Shown here: piece after piece, positions 9,015 to 17,521 of the stretch
Numbering within the stretch: the first letter of the stretch is position 1
Layout of the letters: each line of letters begins with the position of its first letter
NCBI GenBank assembly: GCA_937920635.1
Contig: CAKZUE010000025.1
Coordinates: 1 to 49,842 of the forward strand
Length of the DNA: 49,842 nucleotides
Source of the DNA: an uncultured Bryobacteraceae bacterium
GTDB taxonomy: Bacteria > Acidobacteriota > Terriglobia > Bryobacterales > Bryobacteraceae
Reading direction: 5' to 3'
Program-made: the position numbers and the translations under genes
Notes under the pieces: generated by a model
Told to the model about the DNA's origin: nothing
The model's input: the letters and a program-made list of their open reading frames with translations, nothing else
Database searches by the model: none

Positions 9015-10658
9015 ATGCGCATGTCGCGGCAGTTCCCCATCCGCGGCCTGCGGCTCCTCCGCGGAATCTTCGCCCGGCTTGCCTGCGTGGCGGCCGCGGG
9101 CGCCATCGGCCTGATGGCGCAGGACACCACGCCCCCCGTGCTGGTGACCTATTCGTACAGCCCGGCGAGCGCGGATGTATCCGGCGCGGACACGGTGCTC
9201 TCGGGCAGCATCCAGGCGACAGACAACTCCGCCGGCCTGCAATCGGCGTTGCTGGCCTTCTACAGCCCTTCAGGCAACCGGCGCGTGGATTGCAGCAGCA
9301 CTCTGGGATCCTATAGCGGAACGCTGACGGCGGGGACGTTTACCTGCGGGGGGCTGATCCCGCGCTACATCGAGACGGGGCAGTGGCGGCTTCAGTTCCT
9401 CTCGATCTCCGACAAGGCGGGCAACACGGCTACCTATCTGAAAGACCAGCTCGCCGCGATGGGTTTCCCCACCACGCTGACGCTGACCGGCACAAGCGAC
9501 CTGGCGGCGCCTTCGCTGGTCTCCTATGCTTTCGCGCCCTCCACGGTCAACCTGTCTGGTTCGCCCGTGACCTTGACAGGAACGATATCGGCGACGGACA
9601 ACCTGTCAGGGCTGTATTTGGCCTACATTGCGTTCTATAGCCCCAGCGGGCAACAGCGCGTGGACTGTTATCCTGTGCCGGGTGATCCGGACTCCGGCAC
9701 GCCGCTGAGCGGGAGCTACTCCTGTAGCGGGCAGTTCACTCCGGGAATGGAGACCGGCGCGTGGCGTGTGCAATTTGTCGAGCTGCGCGACCGCGTAGGC
9801 AATGGGCGGTATTACACCACGCAGGAACTCACCGGGATGGGATTGCCCACGGCGCTCACGGTGTCAGCGGTGAGCGACCTGATCCCGCCGTCATTCACGG
9901 GACTGACGTTGTCGCCGCTGTCGATCCATACCGGCTCCGCGGCAGCCTGGATCACTGGCACGGTCACGGCGTCAGATGCCGGGTCGGGTCTGCGGCAGGC
10001 AGTGGTGGCGCTGTTCAGCCCCACCGGGCAGCAGCGGGTGGACTGTGTCACAACCGTCTGGCCTGCGGGCACGGCATCGGCGGCGATGCCCTGCAACGGG
10101 CTCTTCCCGCAGCACTCGGAGAGCGGCGCCTGGGAGGTGCGCTTCGTCGAGGTGAGCGACCACGCCGGCAACACGGCGACGGTGATGAAGGCGACGCTGG
10201 CGCAGATGGGAGCGCCGGTGACCGTGAACGTGAGTGGCGTCCCGGCGCCGCAGCCCCCCGCGGGGCTCTATTTCCAATACGTGACCGGCGGGCAGATGCC
10301 TGCCGGACTGGCGGTGCAGTTTCTTGGATCCACGCTGCCCTGGGCCCTGGAGAAGCAGAGCGGCGCGTCGTGGGTGCAACTGAGCGCGAACAGTGGAACA
10401 GCACCGGCGCAGGTGATTGTGACCGTCAACCCCGCGGGGCTTGGCTACGGCACACATCAGGAGATTCTGCTGGTGCGGGAGGTCATCCAGAACCGCGTTG
10501 TAGCCCGGATGCCCGTGACGCTCGCCGTGCTGGCGGCGGCGCCGCTGACGGCGCACTACTTCGACCCGCCGCTGTTTGAGTGGATCGCAACCGAGGGCCG
10601 GACGGCAGGAGAAACCGTGGCCGCCTTTGTGCACCTGTACTGGCCGGCGCCGCCGTGA
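9015..10658 (+). CDS. Secreted protein with three tandem Ig-like repeats and a BACON-like domain
   Basis: The N-terminus is a basic stretch and hydrophobic run ending at LMAQ, a signal peptide. Three repeats of about 122-125 residues follow (about 38-160, 163-287 and 288-408). Each contains ATDNxxGL or similar, FYSPSGxxRVDC, a second cysteine 16-19 residues later, a TGxW step, DxxGN and MGxP. The two cysteines per repeat (93/111, 218/237, 344/360) probably form a disulfide. Residues about 415-515 resemble a BACON-type beta domain (SWVQLSANSGTAP). No enzymatic motif is seen; a surface or adhesion role is a guess. ATG 9021 is an equally good start, with AGGA six bases upstream. Confidence 0.72.
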   Translation: MRMSRQFPIRGLRLLRGIFARLACVAAAGAIGLMAQDTTPPVLVTYSYSPASADVSGADTVLSGSIQATDNSAGLQSALLAFYSPSGNRRVDCSSTLGSYSGTLTAGTFTCGGLIPRYIETGQWRLQFLSISDKAGNTATYLKDQLAAMGFPTTLTLTGTSDLAAPSLVSYAFAPSTVNLSGSPVTLTGTISATDNLSGLYLAYIAFYSPSGQQRVDCYPVPGDPDSGTPLSGSYSCSGQFTPGMETGAWRVQFVELRDRVGNGRYYTTQELTGMGLPTALTVSAVSDLIPPSFTGLTLSPLSIHTGSAAAWITGTVTASDAGSGLRQAVVALFSPTGQQRVDCVTTVWPAGTASAAMPCNGLFPQHSESGAWEVRFVEVSDHAGNTATVMKATLAQMGAPVTVNVSGVPAPQPPAGLYFQYVTGGQMPAGLAVQFLGSTLPWALEKQSGASWVQLSANSGTAPAQVIVTVNPAGLGYGTHQEILLVREVIQNRVVARMPVTLAVLAAAPLTAHYFDPPLFEWIATEGRTAGETVAAFVHLYWPAPP

Positions 10659-10728
10659 TCTGGCGCCGCGCCTGCTGCGGCAGGGCGGCGCAGCGATTCT
10701 CTGCGCTTCCACCGCTGTGCGGCGGGCG

Positions 10729-11646
10729 CTACTGCCCGGCCAGCTTCTTTCGCGCGAAGGGGCGGGCGAACGCCGCCGGCGGATTGTGCGCCGTCGTCTG
10801 CGCAGCCCGGCGGTAGCAGGCCATCGCCTCCTCCTTCTGGCCGAGTTTCTCGTGCGCCATGCCCATCAGGCACTGGATGAAAGGATCATTTTGATTGGCC
10901 TGTTTGAGTTGTTCGAGGGCGCCCGACGCGTCGCCTGTGTAGAGCGCCACATAGCCGGCCAGATAGGGGAAGAACGGCTGCTGCTGTTTGGCCATCTCCG
11001 GGTGGGCTTCCAGCAGGGCTTTGGCGGCGGCCATGTGCTTCATCGCCAGATCCTTTTGGCCGCGGCGGGCGGCCAGGCGGGCCAGCGCGTGCTCCAGGCG
11101 GAACATCCAGAGCGCCCGGCGGTCTTCGGAGATGTCCGGCTCCTTCAGGCCGGTCTCCGTACCCGTCCTGTATAGCCTTTCCGCTTCGTCCAGAGCGCCG
11201 GCTTCCATGCAGACACGGGCCACTTCATTGGCCGCCTCGCCCGCGGCGAAGTGGTTGCCGCGTTCCAGCCAGTAGTCGATGAGCCTGCGGCCGTAGCGGG
11301 CGGAGTTGGCGCAGTCGTTGTCGAACGCATACGACATGGCCATCTGCCGCCACGCTACGGCGCGCGCCTGCGCGTCCGGGGCGGCATCGGCGGACTTCTG
11401 GAAATATCGGCGCGCCTCGGCCGTGCGGCCGAGCAAATCCAGCACCACCCCGGCGGCATTCAGAGCGGCGGTGTTGGCCGGGTTCTTTTCGATCTCCCGC
11501 TGATACAAGCTCAGCGCCTCATCCAACTGGCCGGCGCGCACCAGCTTCTGGCCTTCGCGGAGGAATTCCGGCGCGTTGGGCTGCGGTGGCTGCGCTGCGG
11601 CAGGCAGCAGCAGGAAACAAACAAGTCCGGCAAGCGCAGTCTTCAT
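10729..11646 (-). CDS. Secreted TPR-repeat protein
   Basis: The protein has a signal peptide (basic MKTA, hydrophobic run, cleavage near AAAQ-PP). TPR motifs follow in pairs, for example GQLDEALSLYQREIEKNP, LGRTAEARRYFQKSADAAP and TGDASGALEQLKQANQNDP. The middle (about 105-200) is a more divergent helical repeat region with three cysteines. An AGAGGGA purine tract lies just upstream of ATG 11646. TPR proteins of this kind are protein-interaction scaffolds in the periplasm; the partner is unknown. It faces the permease gene across a 120-150 bp divergent region. Confidence 0.75.
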   Translation of the reverse strand: MKTALAGLVCFLLLPAAAQPPQPNAPEFLREGQKLVRAGQLDEALSLYQREIEKNPANTAALNAAGVVLDLLGRTAEARRYFQKSADAAPDAQARAVAWRQMAMSYAFDNDCANSARYGRRLIDYWLERGNHFAAGEAANEVARVCMEAGALDEAERLYRTGTETGLKEPDISEDRRALWMFRLEHALARLAARRGQKDLAMKHMAAAKALLEAHPEMAKQQQPFFPYLAGYVALYTGDASGALEQLKQANQNDPFIQCLMGMAHEKLGQKEEAMACYRRAAQTTAHNPPAAFARPFARKKLAGQ

Positions 11647-11770
11647 CGCAAGTCCCTCTTTCAGTGGTGTTTGGGATGGCGGGATCCGACCAGGGCAGGT
11701 TACCCCCAGACGGTGATGGCTGTCCTGCCCGGCGTGGCCGCGGCTTTTTACAGCTTACAATTGAAAATGC

Positions 11771-11790
11771 GGCCGCCTCTGGCGGCCTTT
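11771..11790 (+). promoter_or_regulatory. Strong hairpin at the start of the permease gene
   Basis: GGCCGCC and GGCGGCC form a perfect 7-bp stem around a TCT loop, followed by TTT. It lies between two candidate start codons (11767 and 11794) and ends 6 nt before the second, where a ribosome-binding site should be. It could mask initiation at 11794, or be coding sequence if 11767 is used. Confidence 0.5.
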
Positions 11791-11793
11791 GTC

Positions 11794-14037
11794 ATGGCGA
11801 GTCCATCGGAACCCGCTTCAGGTCTTTCCAGAAACCTTCCCAAGATCGTGGTGGCCACCACGGTCGCCCTCACTTTTATCTCGTTTTGGCGCGGCGCGGC
11901 CATCGTGCTCAGCGATCTGGCCTCGACGATGTTCTACGTCGGCGGCATCGCCGAGCACGCTCTGGGCAAATCGGCGCCGTGGTTCGTACTGGCGGTGCTG
12001 CTGTTCGGCTTCGCCATCCGCTCGATTTACCTGGAAAGCTGCGGCATGTTCGTACGCGGCGGCGTGTATGTGGTGGTGCGGGACGCCATGGGGCCGCACA
12101 CAGCCAAGCTCTCCGTCTCGGCGCTGGTAGTCGATTATGTGCTCACAGGGCCGATCTCCTCCGTCTCTGCCGGCCACTATCTGGGGCGCCTGGTGAATGA
12201 GCTCTCGGCGCAGATGCACTCGGACTTCCGCCTTGAACCCAACTGGTTCGCCGTCTGCTTCAGCCTGGCCGTGACGCTGTATTTCTGGTGGCAGAACGTC
12301 AAGGGCATCCACGAGAGTTCCGGCAAGGCGCTGCGGATCATGCAGGTGACCACCGTCATGGTGGGCGTGTTGATCGTGTGGTCGCTTGTTACGCTGCTGG
12401 TGCGAGGGCGGATGGAGCTGCCGCCTGCGCCAACGCTGGCCAACATCCGCTTCGATTCGCACTCTCTCGGCTGGCTGGAGGGAACGTTCTGGCCCACCCT
12501 TTGGCCGGCGGCGCTGGTGATCGGCTTCGGGCACACGCTGCTGGCCATGAGCGGCTTCGAGACGCTGGCGCAGGTCTACCGCGAAATCGCCGCGCCGAAG
12601 ATGCAGAACCTGCGCCGCGCGGCCAACATTGTCTGCACGTACGCCCTGCTGTCGACGGGATTCGTCACCTTCGCCGCCGTCATGATCATCCCGGACAGAG
12701 TCCGGCCGGAATATTTCGAGAACCTGATTGGCGGGCTGGCCATGTACCTCGCAGGCCCTGAGGTGCTGCGGCTGGGCTTCCACATCTTCGTTGTCGTTGT
12801 CGGCGCGCTGATCCTGTCCGGCGCCGTCAACACCTCCATCATCGGCGCCAACGGCATCCTGAACCGTGTGGCCGAAGACGGCGTGCTCACTGGCTGGTTT
12901 CGCAAGCCGCACCCGCGGTTCGGCACCTCCCACCGGCTGATCGGCCTGATCACGGCGGCGCAGTTGCTGACGATCCTCGCCTCACAAGGCAATGTCTACC
13001 TGTTGGGCGAAGCCTACGCATTCGGCGTCGTCTGGAGCTTCGCGCTGAAGGGGCTCGGCGTGCTCGCCCTGCGCTTCCAACGCTCGGACCAGGAGTACAA
13101 GTTCCCTCTGAACTTCCGCCTGGGCGGCAGGGAGATCCCGCTGGGACTGGCCGCCACGACGCTGGCGCTGCTGCTGGTGGCCGTGACCAACCTGCTCACC
13201 AAGCAGATCGCCACCATTTACGGCCTCAGCTTCACTGCTGTGCTGTTCATCCTGTTCACCGTCTCGGAGCGGCTCAACGCGCGGTTGCGCCTGCACAAGG
13301 GCGAGACGGCGCTGGAGGAGTTCCAACTCGATCATGAGCCCGATGTCGGACCCGATCTGCTCCATGCCCGCCCCGGCTGCATCCTTGTCGCGATCCGCGA
13401 CTACAACCACATGCACCATCTCAAGGAGGTGCTGCGCAAGACCAGCACCCGCCGCAACGACATCGTCGTGATGACGGTGCGCCCGCTGGACGCCGGCGCT
13501 GGCGAGCACGAACTGTCGCAGGAGCAGCTCTTCACGGATTACGAACAGGAGCTGTTCTCCCGCGTCGTGACGCTGGCTGAAAAAGAGGGCAAGCCTGTCG
13601 AGCTGCTGGTGGTGCCTGCCACCGATCCCTTCTACGCGCTCGTCCACACGGCCCAGAAGCTGAAGGCGTCGCGGCTGGTCACCGGAGTCTCCCGCACCAT
13701 GCCGAGCGAGGAACTGGCCCGCCGCATCGGCCTCGCCTGGGAGCATCTGCCCGAACCCCGGCACCCCTTCTCGCTCGAAATCATCGCTCCGGACCGCCCG
13801 TCATCGTATGTCAATCTCGGCCCTCACCCGCCGCGCCTGTGGCCCGAGGACATCGACCGGTTGCACGAACTCTGGCTGCGGCTCACCACGAAAGAGGGCT
13901 TCTCCGCCTCTCTGCACCACCGCGATGTCGTCGGCGCGGCGCTGCGCTATCTGGAAAAGAACCTGGATAGCGAGCGCAAGCAGGAAGTACTGGACGAAAT
14001 CCGCAAACAGGGTCCAGGCAGCACGGCAGGCCGCTGA
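11794..14037 (+). CDS. APC-superfamily permease with C-terminal cytosolic domain
   Basis: The first 460 or so residues are a transporter of the amino acid-polyamine-organocation superfamily, with about 12 hydrophobic segments. The last 240 residues are soluble: they start after ERLNARLRLHKGE and contain the alternating strand-helix pattern of a universal-stress-protein-like domain (GCILVAIRDYNHMHHLKEVL, DIVVMTVRP, VELLVVPATDPFYALV, ASRLVTGVSRTMPSEELARRIG). The family therefore looks like amino acid or organic cation uptake with a built-in regulatory tail; the substrate is not evident. The start could be ATG 11767 (9 residues longer) or 11794; total length is 747 residues from 11794. Confidence 0.78.
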   Translation: MASPSEPASGLSRNLPKIVVATTVALTFISFWRGAAIVLSDLASTMFYVGGIAEHALGKSAPWFVLAVLLFGFAIRSIYLESCGMFVRGGVYVVVRDAMGPHTAKLSVSALVVDYVLTGPISSVSAGHYLGRLVNELSAQMHSDFRLEPNWFAVCFSLAVTLYFWWQNVKGIHESSGKALRIMQVTTVMVGVLIVWSLVTLLVRGRMELPPAPTLANIRFDSHSLGWLEGTFWPTLWPAALVIGFGHTLLAMSGFETLAQVYREIAAPKMQNLRRAANIVCTYALLSTGFVTFAAVMIIPDRVRPEYFENLIGGLAMYLAGPEVLRLGFHIFVVVVGALILSGAVNTSIIGANGILNRVAEDGVLTGWFRKPHPRFGTSHRLIGLITAAQLLTILASQGNVYLLGEAYAFGVVWSFALKGLGVLALRFQRSDQEYKFPLNFRLGGREIPLGLAATTLALLLVAVTNLLTKQIATIYGLSFTAVLFILFTVSERLNARLRLHKGETALEEFQLDHEPDVGPDLLHARPGCILVAIRDYNHMHHLKEVLRKTSTRRNDIVVMTVRPLDAGAGEHELSQEQLFTDYEQELFSRVVTLAEKEGKPVELLVVPATDPFYALVHTAQKLKASRLVTGVSRTMPSEELARRIGLAWEHLPEPRHPFSLEIIAPDRPSSYVNLGPHPPRLWPEDIDRLHELWLRLTTKEGFSASLHHRDVVGAALRYLEKNLDSERKQEVLDEIRKQGPGSTAGR

Positions 14038-14110
14038 CGGGGGCCGGAGCGAGATCAGCGCGGCACAGGACGTGCGGCCTTGCTGGCGCGGCCGCAGGCC
14101 GTGTCCAGTG

Positions 14111-14148
14111 CCGCGAGCGAAGCAGCCGCAGGCCGCAGGAACGAGCGG
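14111..14148 (+). repeat. Compound stem-loop repeat, unit A
   Basis: CCGC at the left and GCGG at the right enclose an inner GCC-loop-GGC hairpin, with ACGA just before the right arm. It has the same architecture as the copies at 14177, 36696, 36769 and 38405 but is the most diverged in sequence. Confidence 0.45.
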
Positions 14149-14176
14149 CCGCGCACGCGGACCGGCCCCAGTTTGT

Positions 14177-14223
14177 CCGCTTGGTCGCGCCTGCGGCGCT
14201 CCCGCGCGGCTCGATTGCGGCTC
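14177..14223 (-). repeat. Compound stem-loop repeat, unit B (inverted copy)
   Basis: Read on the minus strand, this 47-nt element matches the copy at 36696-36742 at 42 of 47 positions by eye. It contains an outer CCGC/GCGG pair and an inner CCGCGC/GCGCG stem. Its edge overlaps the stop codon of the gene at 14222-14569, so the repeat sits directly at that gene's 3' end and between convergent genes. Confidence 0.75.
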
Positions 14224-14569
14224 AGCTGTTCTCGTCGTCGATGGCGATTTTCAGGGCGCGGAGGAATTTCTGGTCCTGGGCGGTCCAGCGGATCTTGCCG
14301 GCCCGGCGCGGGCGGCGGCGCTTGCGGTTTTCGGGGATCTCCTCCTCGAAATCCGTCTCGAGAAGCGTCTCCACCACCGCCTCGGTTTCGGCTTCCTCGC
14401 CGGACTCGTCGCGCTTGTTGAAGCCGATGGTGGCTTCCAGCACCAGGAACACGTCGTAACCGGCGCGCTTGATCTCTCCGATGGCTTCGGCGATGCGGTC
14501 CGAGTCCGACAGCGACTCGTTGATCGCGTGGCCGAGTTCCTGCATCAGTTCTTTGAGCCGTTCGTCCAA
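14222..14569 (-). CDS. Conserved-looking hypothetical protein, acidic then basic
   Basis: The 115-residue protein starts at TTG 14569 with a possible AAGGA 12 nt upstream; the next in-frame ATG is residue 9. It begins with an amphipathic helix (MDERLKELMQELGHAIN), has a small hydrophobic core (AGYDVFLVLEATIGF), an acidic stretch (about 56-78), a basic cluster RKRRRPRRAGK and a helical end. No family was recognised. The charge segregation suggests a regulatory or nucleic-acid-associated protein, but that is speculation. Confidence 0.6.
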   Translation of the reverse strand: MDERLKELMQELGHAINESLSDSDRIAEAIGEIKRAGYDVFLVLEATIGFNKRDESGEEAETEAVVETLLETDFEEEIPENRKRRRPRRAGKIRWTAQDQKFLRALKIAIDDENS

Positions 14570-14723
14570 GGTTGGGATGGAGTCCTTTCCCTCACTTTCA
14601 GGATAGCACCCGGGGCACTACAGATTGCCTCCGCCGCTCACTCTCTCTCTCTATCGGCAACGCGGGTTCTCTTCTTGAGCCGGCCGCCTCTGTTAGCATG
14701 GCAGTCGAAGGGGCAAACCAGCG

Positions 14724-14990
14724 TTGCTCAGTCTGGCGAAGAAATTCCTTGCCGCGGTGCTGCCGGGCGTGATCCGCCCGCTGCACTCGCTGTGGAACGA
14801 GATCCTCGGATTCCTCTTCTTCCTGCTGGCGGTGATGATGGTCCGCCCCGTGTGGACCGGCTGGAAAGAACTCAGCCAGGGGCCCGAACACCTGCTGCGC
14901 TTCCTGCTGAGCGCCTTCATGTTCGCCATCCTGCTGGGCTTCGCGATCCACGCCTTCTGGAAGGCGCGGCGCATCAGCCGCGGGTCCTGA
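14724..14990 (+). CDS. Small two-helix membrane protein
   Basis: From TTG 14724 (an AAGGGG tract about 10 nt upstream) the frame gives 88 residues with two membrane helices, around ILGFLFFLLAVMMV and LLSAFMFAILLGFAIHAF, and a basic C-terminus (KARRISRGS) probably in the cytoplasm. No family motif was recognised. It is divergent from the hypothetical gene at 14222-14569 and converges on the TPR gene with 27 bp between. Confidence 0.55.
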   Translation: MLSLAKKFLAAVLPGVIRPLHSLWNEILGFLFFLLAVMMVRPVWTGWKELSQGPEHLLRFLLSAFMFAILLGFAIHAFWKARRISRGS

Positions 14991-15017
14991 AGGAAGGCGT
15001 GAAGATCGCGCGAGGCT

Positions 15018-16292
15018 CTACTGTTGTGGCGAGATCGTGTTCTGCGCCGCGGGCCGCGCCGCCACCAGCCGCTCCAGTTCGACGATCTGCTTCTTCACCG
15101 TATCGGCGTCTGGCGCGTCCGGCGCAAAGCTGAGGTAGCCCTTCATGTGCTCCAGCGCGCCCGCGTAGTCGCCCTTCTCGGCGAGGATGTGCGCCAGCAG
15201 GCTGTAAGCGCGGGGGTTTTTGTGGTTGGGATCCAGCCGGATCGCCTCGCGCGCGCTCTTCTCCGCCTCGGCGCGCTGACCCAGATTGTAGGCGGCGGCG
15301 CCATGGACGAACCAGACCTGTGGATAGCTGAACGGGTTCAGCTTCAGCACCGTCTCGCTGCGGGCGGCGATCTGCTCCCAATCCCGGGTGTTCATGGCGA
15401 GCTGAAGCAGGCTGAGATGCGGACCGATGAACTTCGGATCGGCCTCGATCGACTTCTCGTAAGCCGTGCGCGCCTCCTCGATTTTCTTCTGCGCCTGCAA
15501 GGCGTTGCCCAGTTCGAACCACGCCGCCGCGAACTTCGGGTAGATCTCCACGGCCTTGCGCAGGTGCGGCTCCGCCTCGGCCGCCTTCTGCTTCTTGGCC
15601 AGCGACTGCGCCTTTTCGAAAGCCTTTTTCGCCTCTTTGGGCGCGTTAGCCGTCGTCAGGCTGAACGTGAATCCCTGCACGTTGGACATGCGCCGCAGGA
15701 CGATGACGCCGATTTCCGGATTGTCGAGCACGCGGCGTCCGGCGAGCTGGACCACGTCGCTTTGGTGGCCGGGCAGTTCGGCGCGGAACTCGCACCCCAC
15801 CAGTTCGCGCTCCGAGATCCCGCGCGTGGGGCCGGGATTCATGATGCTGCGCATGTCGGTGCTGTCCATGCTGGCGTCGGCGAACACGGCCTGGTTCTGG
15901 CCGAGTGCGATATTGAAGCGCCCCTTGGCGTCGGTGTAGCCCTGCGGGCGCGGCCTGCCATTGCACACCATCACCATCATCACGGGCTCGGGCGGCGCGG
16001 TGCCGTCCTCCATCATCACGCGGCCGGACAGATAAATCGGGCGCTGGAAATCCTGGAAGCCTGGCTGCTGCTGTTGCTGTTGACCGGGGAATGGCGTCGG
16101 GGTGGTGGGCTTGGTGGGAGAAGGCGTAGGCGTTGGCGTCGGAGTGGGTGTCGGTGCGGGCGCCGGCGCCGCGCCGCCCCCGCCCGTGCCTCCGGTCTGC
16201 CCGCCCCCCTGCTGTTGTCCGGGAATGGAAACACTCACGGCTGCGGCCAGCGCCACAACCAGCGCGGCCTTTCGGAATCCGGCGACGTTCAT
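15018..16292 (-). CDS. Secreted TPR protein with proline/threonine linker and carboxypeptidase-regulatory-like domain
   Basis: ATG 16292 is preferred because AGGGAGG stands 5 nt upstream; this gives 424 residues. In order: signal peptide ending near SIPGQ; a glycine/glutamine stretch; a TPTP-rich linker and poly-Gln (about 30-75), typical of cell-wall or surface spacers; a beta-rich domain (GRVMMEDGTAPPEPV, QGYTDAKGRFNI) resembling the carboxypeptidase regulatory-like fold; then TPR repeats from about residue 210 to 400 (AEAEPHLRKAVEIYP, KKIEEARTAYEKSIEADP). Such multi-domain TPR proteins are common in Acidobacteriota, but the function is not known. Confidence 0.75.
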   Translation of the reverse strand: MNVAGFRKAALVVALAAAVSVSIPGQQQGGGQTGGTGGGGAAPAPAPTPTPTPTPTPSPTKPTTPTPFPGQQQQQQPGFQDFQRPIYLSGRVMMEDGTAPPEPVMMVMVCNGRPRPQGYTDAKGRFNIALGQNQAVFADASMDSTDMRSIMNPGPTRGISERELVGCEFRAELPGHQSDVVQLAGRRVLDNPEIGVIVLRRMSNVQGFTFSLTTANAPKEAKKAFEKAQSLAKKQKAAEAEPHLRKAVEIYPKFAAAWFELGNALQAQKKIEEARTAYEKSIEADPKFIGPHLSLLQLAMNTRDWEQIAARSETVLKLNPFSYPQVWFVHGAAAYNLGQRAEAEKSAREAIRLDPNHKNPRAYSLLAHILAEKGDYAGALEHMKGYLSFAPDAPDADTVKKQIVELERLVAARPAAQNTISPQQ

Positions 16293-16435
16293 GGGAACCT
16301 CCCTGTTCGGGATGGATGTCAAACCGCTGTTGCCCGTATTATGGCACAGGCCCGTGCAGTTGTCGCGGGCAGCTTCCCGTCACCATGTTGCACCCCGGCA
16401 AAACTTCACTATGATTGATGGAGGCGAAGAACCTC

Positions 16436-17065
16436 ATGAAACGCATCCGAATCTCCCATTGCCTCTCCGCGCTGCTGCTTCTGCTGGCTGGATGCTCGCA
16501 GACGCCCCCGGCCAAGAAGGCGCCGCCCAAGCCGCCGGAACCCGCCACCGGTCAGACGGCCATCTTCCAGACATTCCAGGTGGCGCGCACCTGGGCGCCG
16601 GATGCCCAGCTGCTGAAGCTGGAAAGCGGCAACATTCCGGAAGCGCCCGCGGCGGAGGGCAAGTACGGCTTCTGGCGGGCCATCTACGTCAGCGAGTCGA
16701 AGCGGGTGAGGCGGGAGTTCACATGGGCTGCCGCCGACAGCGAAGGCGGCATCATCAAGGGGGTGCGCGCGGGCGCCGATTCCGGCTATTTGCCGAATCC
16801 GCGCATTTTCCCGATGGCGATTCAGGAGATCAAGATCGACACGCCCAAGGCCCTGGAGACAGCCATGGCCGAGGTGCAGAAAGACGCAGCCATGAAGAAA
16901 GTCCTGGCCGACAACAAGGACCTGCCGATCCATTTCCTGCTGGAAATGGTTTCGCCTGACGTGAAGCCGACGTGGCGCGTCATTTTCGGGCCCTCGGTCA
17001 GCCAGAGCAAATTCTCCATCTTTGTAGACGCCTTCACCGGCAAGTTCGTGCGGAAGCTGCGGTAG
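16436..17065 (+). CDS. Putative lipoprotein with PepSY-like C-terminus
   Basis: ATG 16436 gives a 209-residue protein with a lipoprotein signal: MKRIRIS, a leucine run and the lipobox LAGC at 17-20. A proline/lysine linker follows. The C-terminus WRVIFGPSVSQSKFS...VDAFTGKFVRKLR resembles a PepSY-type segment (tryptophan strand and DAxTGK hairpin). An earlier ATG at 16418 is possible; GGAGG at about 11 nt upstream favours 16436. It should be anchored in the outer or inner membrane facing the periplasm. Function unknown. Confidence 0.65.
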   Translation: MKRIRISHCLSALLLLLAGCSQTPPAKKAPPKPPEPATGQTAIFQTFQVARTWAPDAQLLKLESGNIPEAPAAEGKYGFWRAIYVSESKRVRREFTWAAADSEGGIIKGVRAGADSGYLPNPRIFPMAIQEIKIDTPKALETAMAEVQKDAAMKKVLADNKDLPIHFLLEMVSPDVKPTWRVIFGPSVSQSKFSIFVDAFTGKFVRKLR

Positions 17066-17077
17066 GCGCTGCCGGGC

Positions 17078-17521
17078 TCAGGCTTTGGCGCTCCTGCCCC
17101 TGCGCCGCGGCAGTGCGGTTTCTGAAGCTGTGAGCGGGCTGACAGACACGGGCCGCGCCACCGGAACCAGCGAGTGTTTCGGCTCGGGCGGCTCGGCGTG
17201 CAGGCTGCGGGCGAGCTCGACGTTGAGCGACGCCACGAACTGCTCGATCTGCTTCTGCATCGCCGCCATCTTCTCGCGCATATTGAGGATGATCTCGACC
17301 CCGGCGAGGTTCACGCCCAGCTCGCGCGTCAGCTCGAGCACCACTTCCAGCCGCTCCAGATCCTCGTCCGTGTACAGCCGCGTATTGCCCTCGCTGCGGG
17401 AGGGCTTGATCAGCCCCTCGCGCTCGTACATGCGCAGCGTCTGCGGATGAATGCCGTATTTCTCGGCCACCGCCGAGATCATGTAGCCTGCCTTGCCCTT
17501 CTGCTTCGCCACGGCTGTCAC
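17078..17521 (-). CDS. hspR: Heat-shock repressor HspR (MerR family)
   Basis: The 147-residue protein starts at GTG 17521, overlapping the dnaJ stop by 4 bp (GTGA). The MerR-type winged helix-turn-helix is clear: [46 protein letters not shown] long helix (about 85-110) should form the dimer coiled coil. The YMIS start and the position after dnaJ fit HspR, which represses the dnaK operon with DnaK as co-repressor and binds HAIR operators. A HAIR-like operator is present upstream of dnaK (20687-20707). The C-terminus is proline-rich and ends in a basic RRRGRSAKA tail. Confidence 0.9.
   Translation of the reverse strand: MTAVAKQKGKAGYMISAVAEKYGIHPQTLRMYEREGLIKPSRSEGNTRLYTDEDLERLEVVLELTRELGVNLAGVEIILNMREKMAAMQKQIEQFVASLNVELARSLHAEPPEPKHSLVPVARPVSVSPLTASETALPRRRGRSAKA

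Noticed and set aside
16100-16200. Microsatellite-like GGCGTCGG/GGTGTCGG run as a separate repeat element
   Set aside because: It encodes the TPTP/APAP linker of the secreted TPR protein on the minus strand, which explains it.
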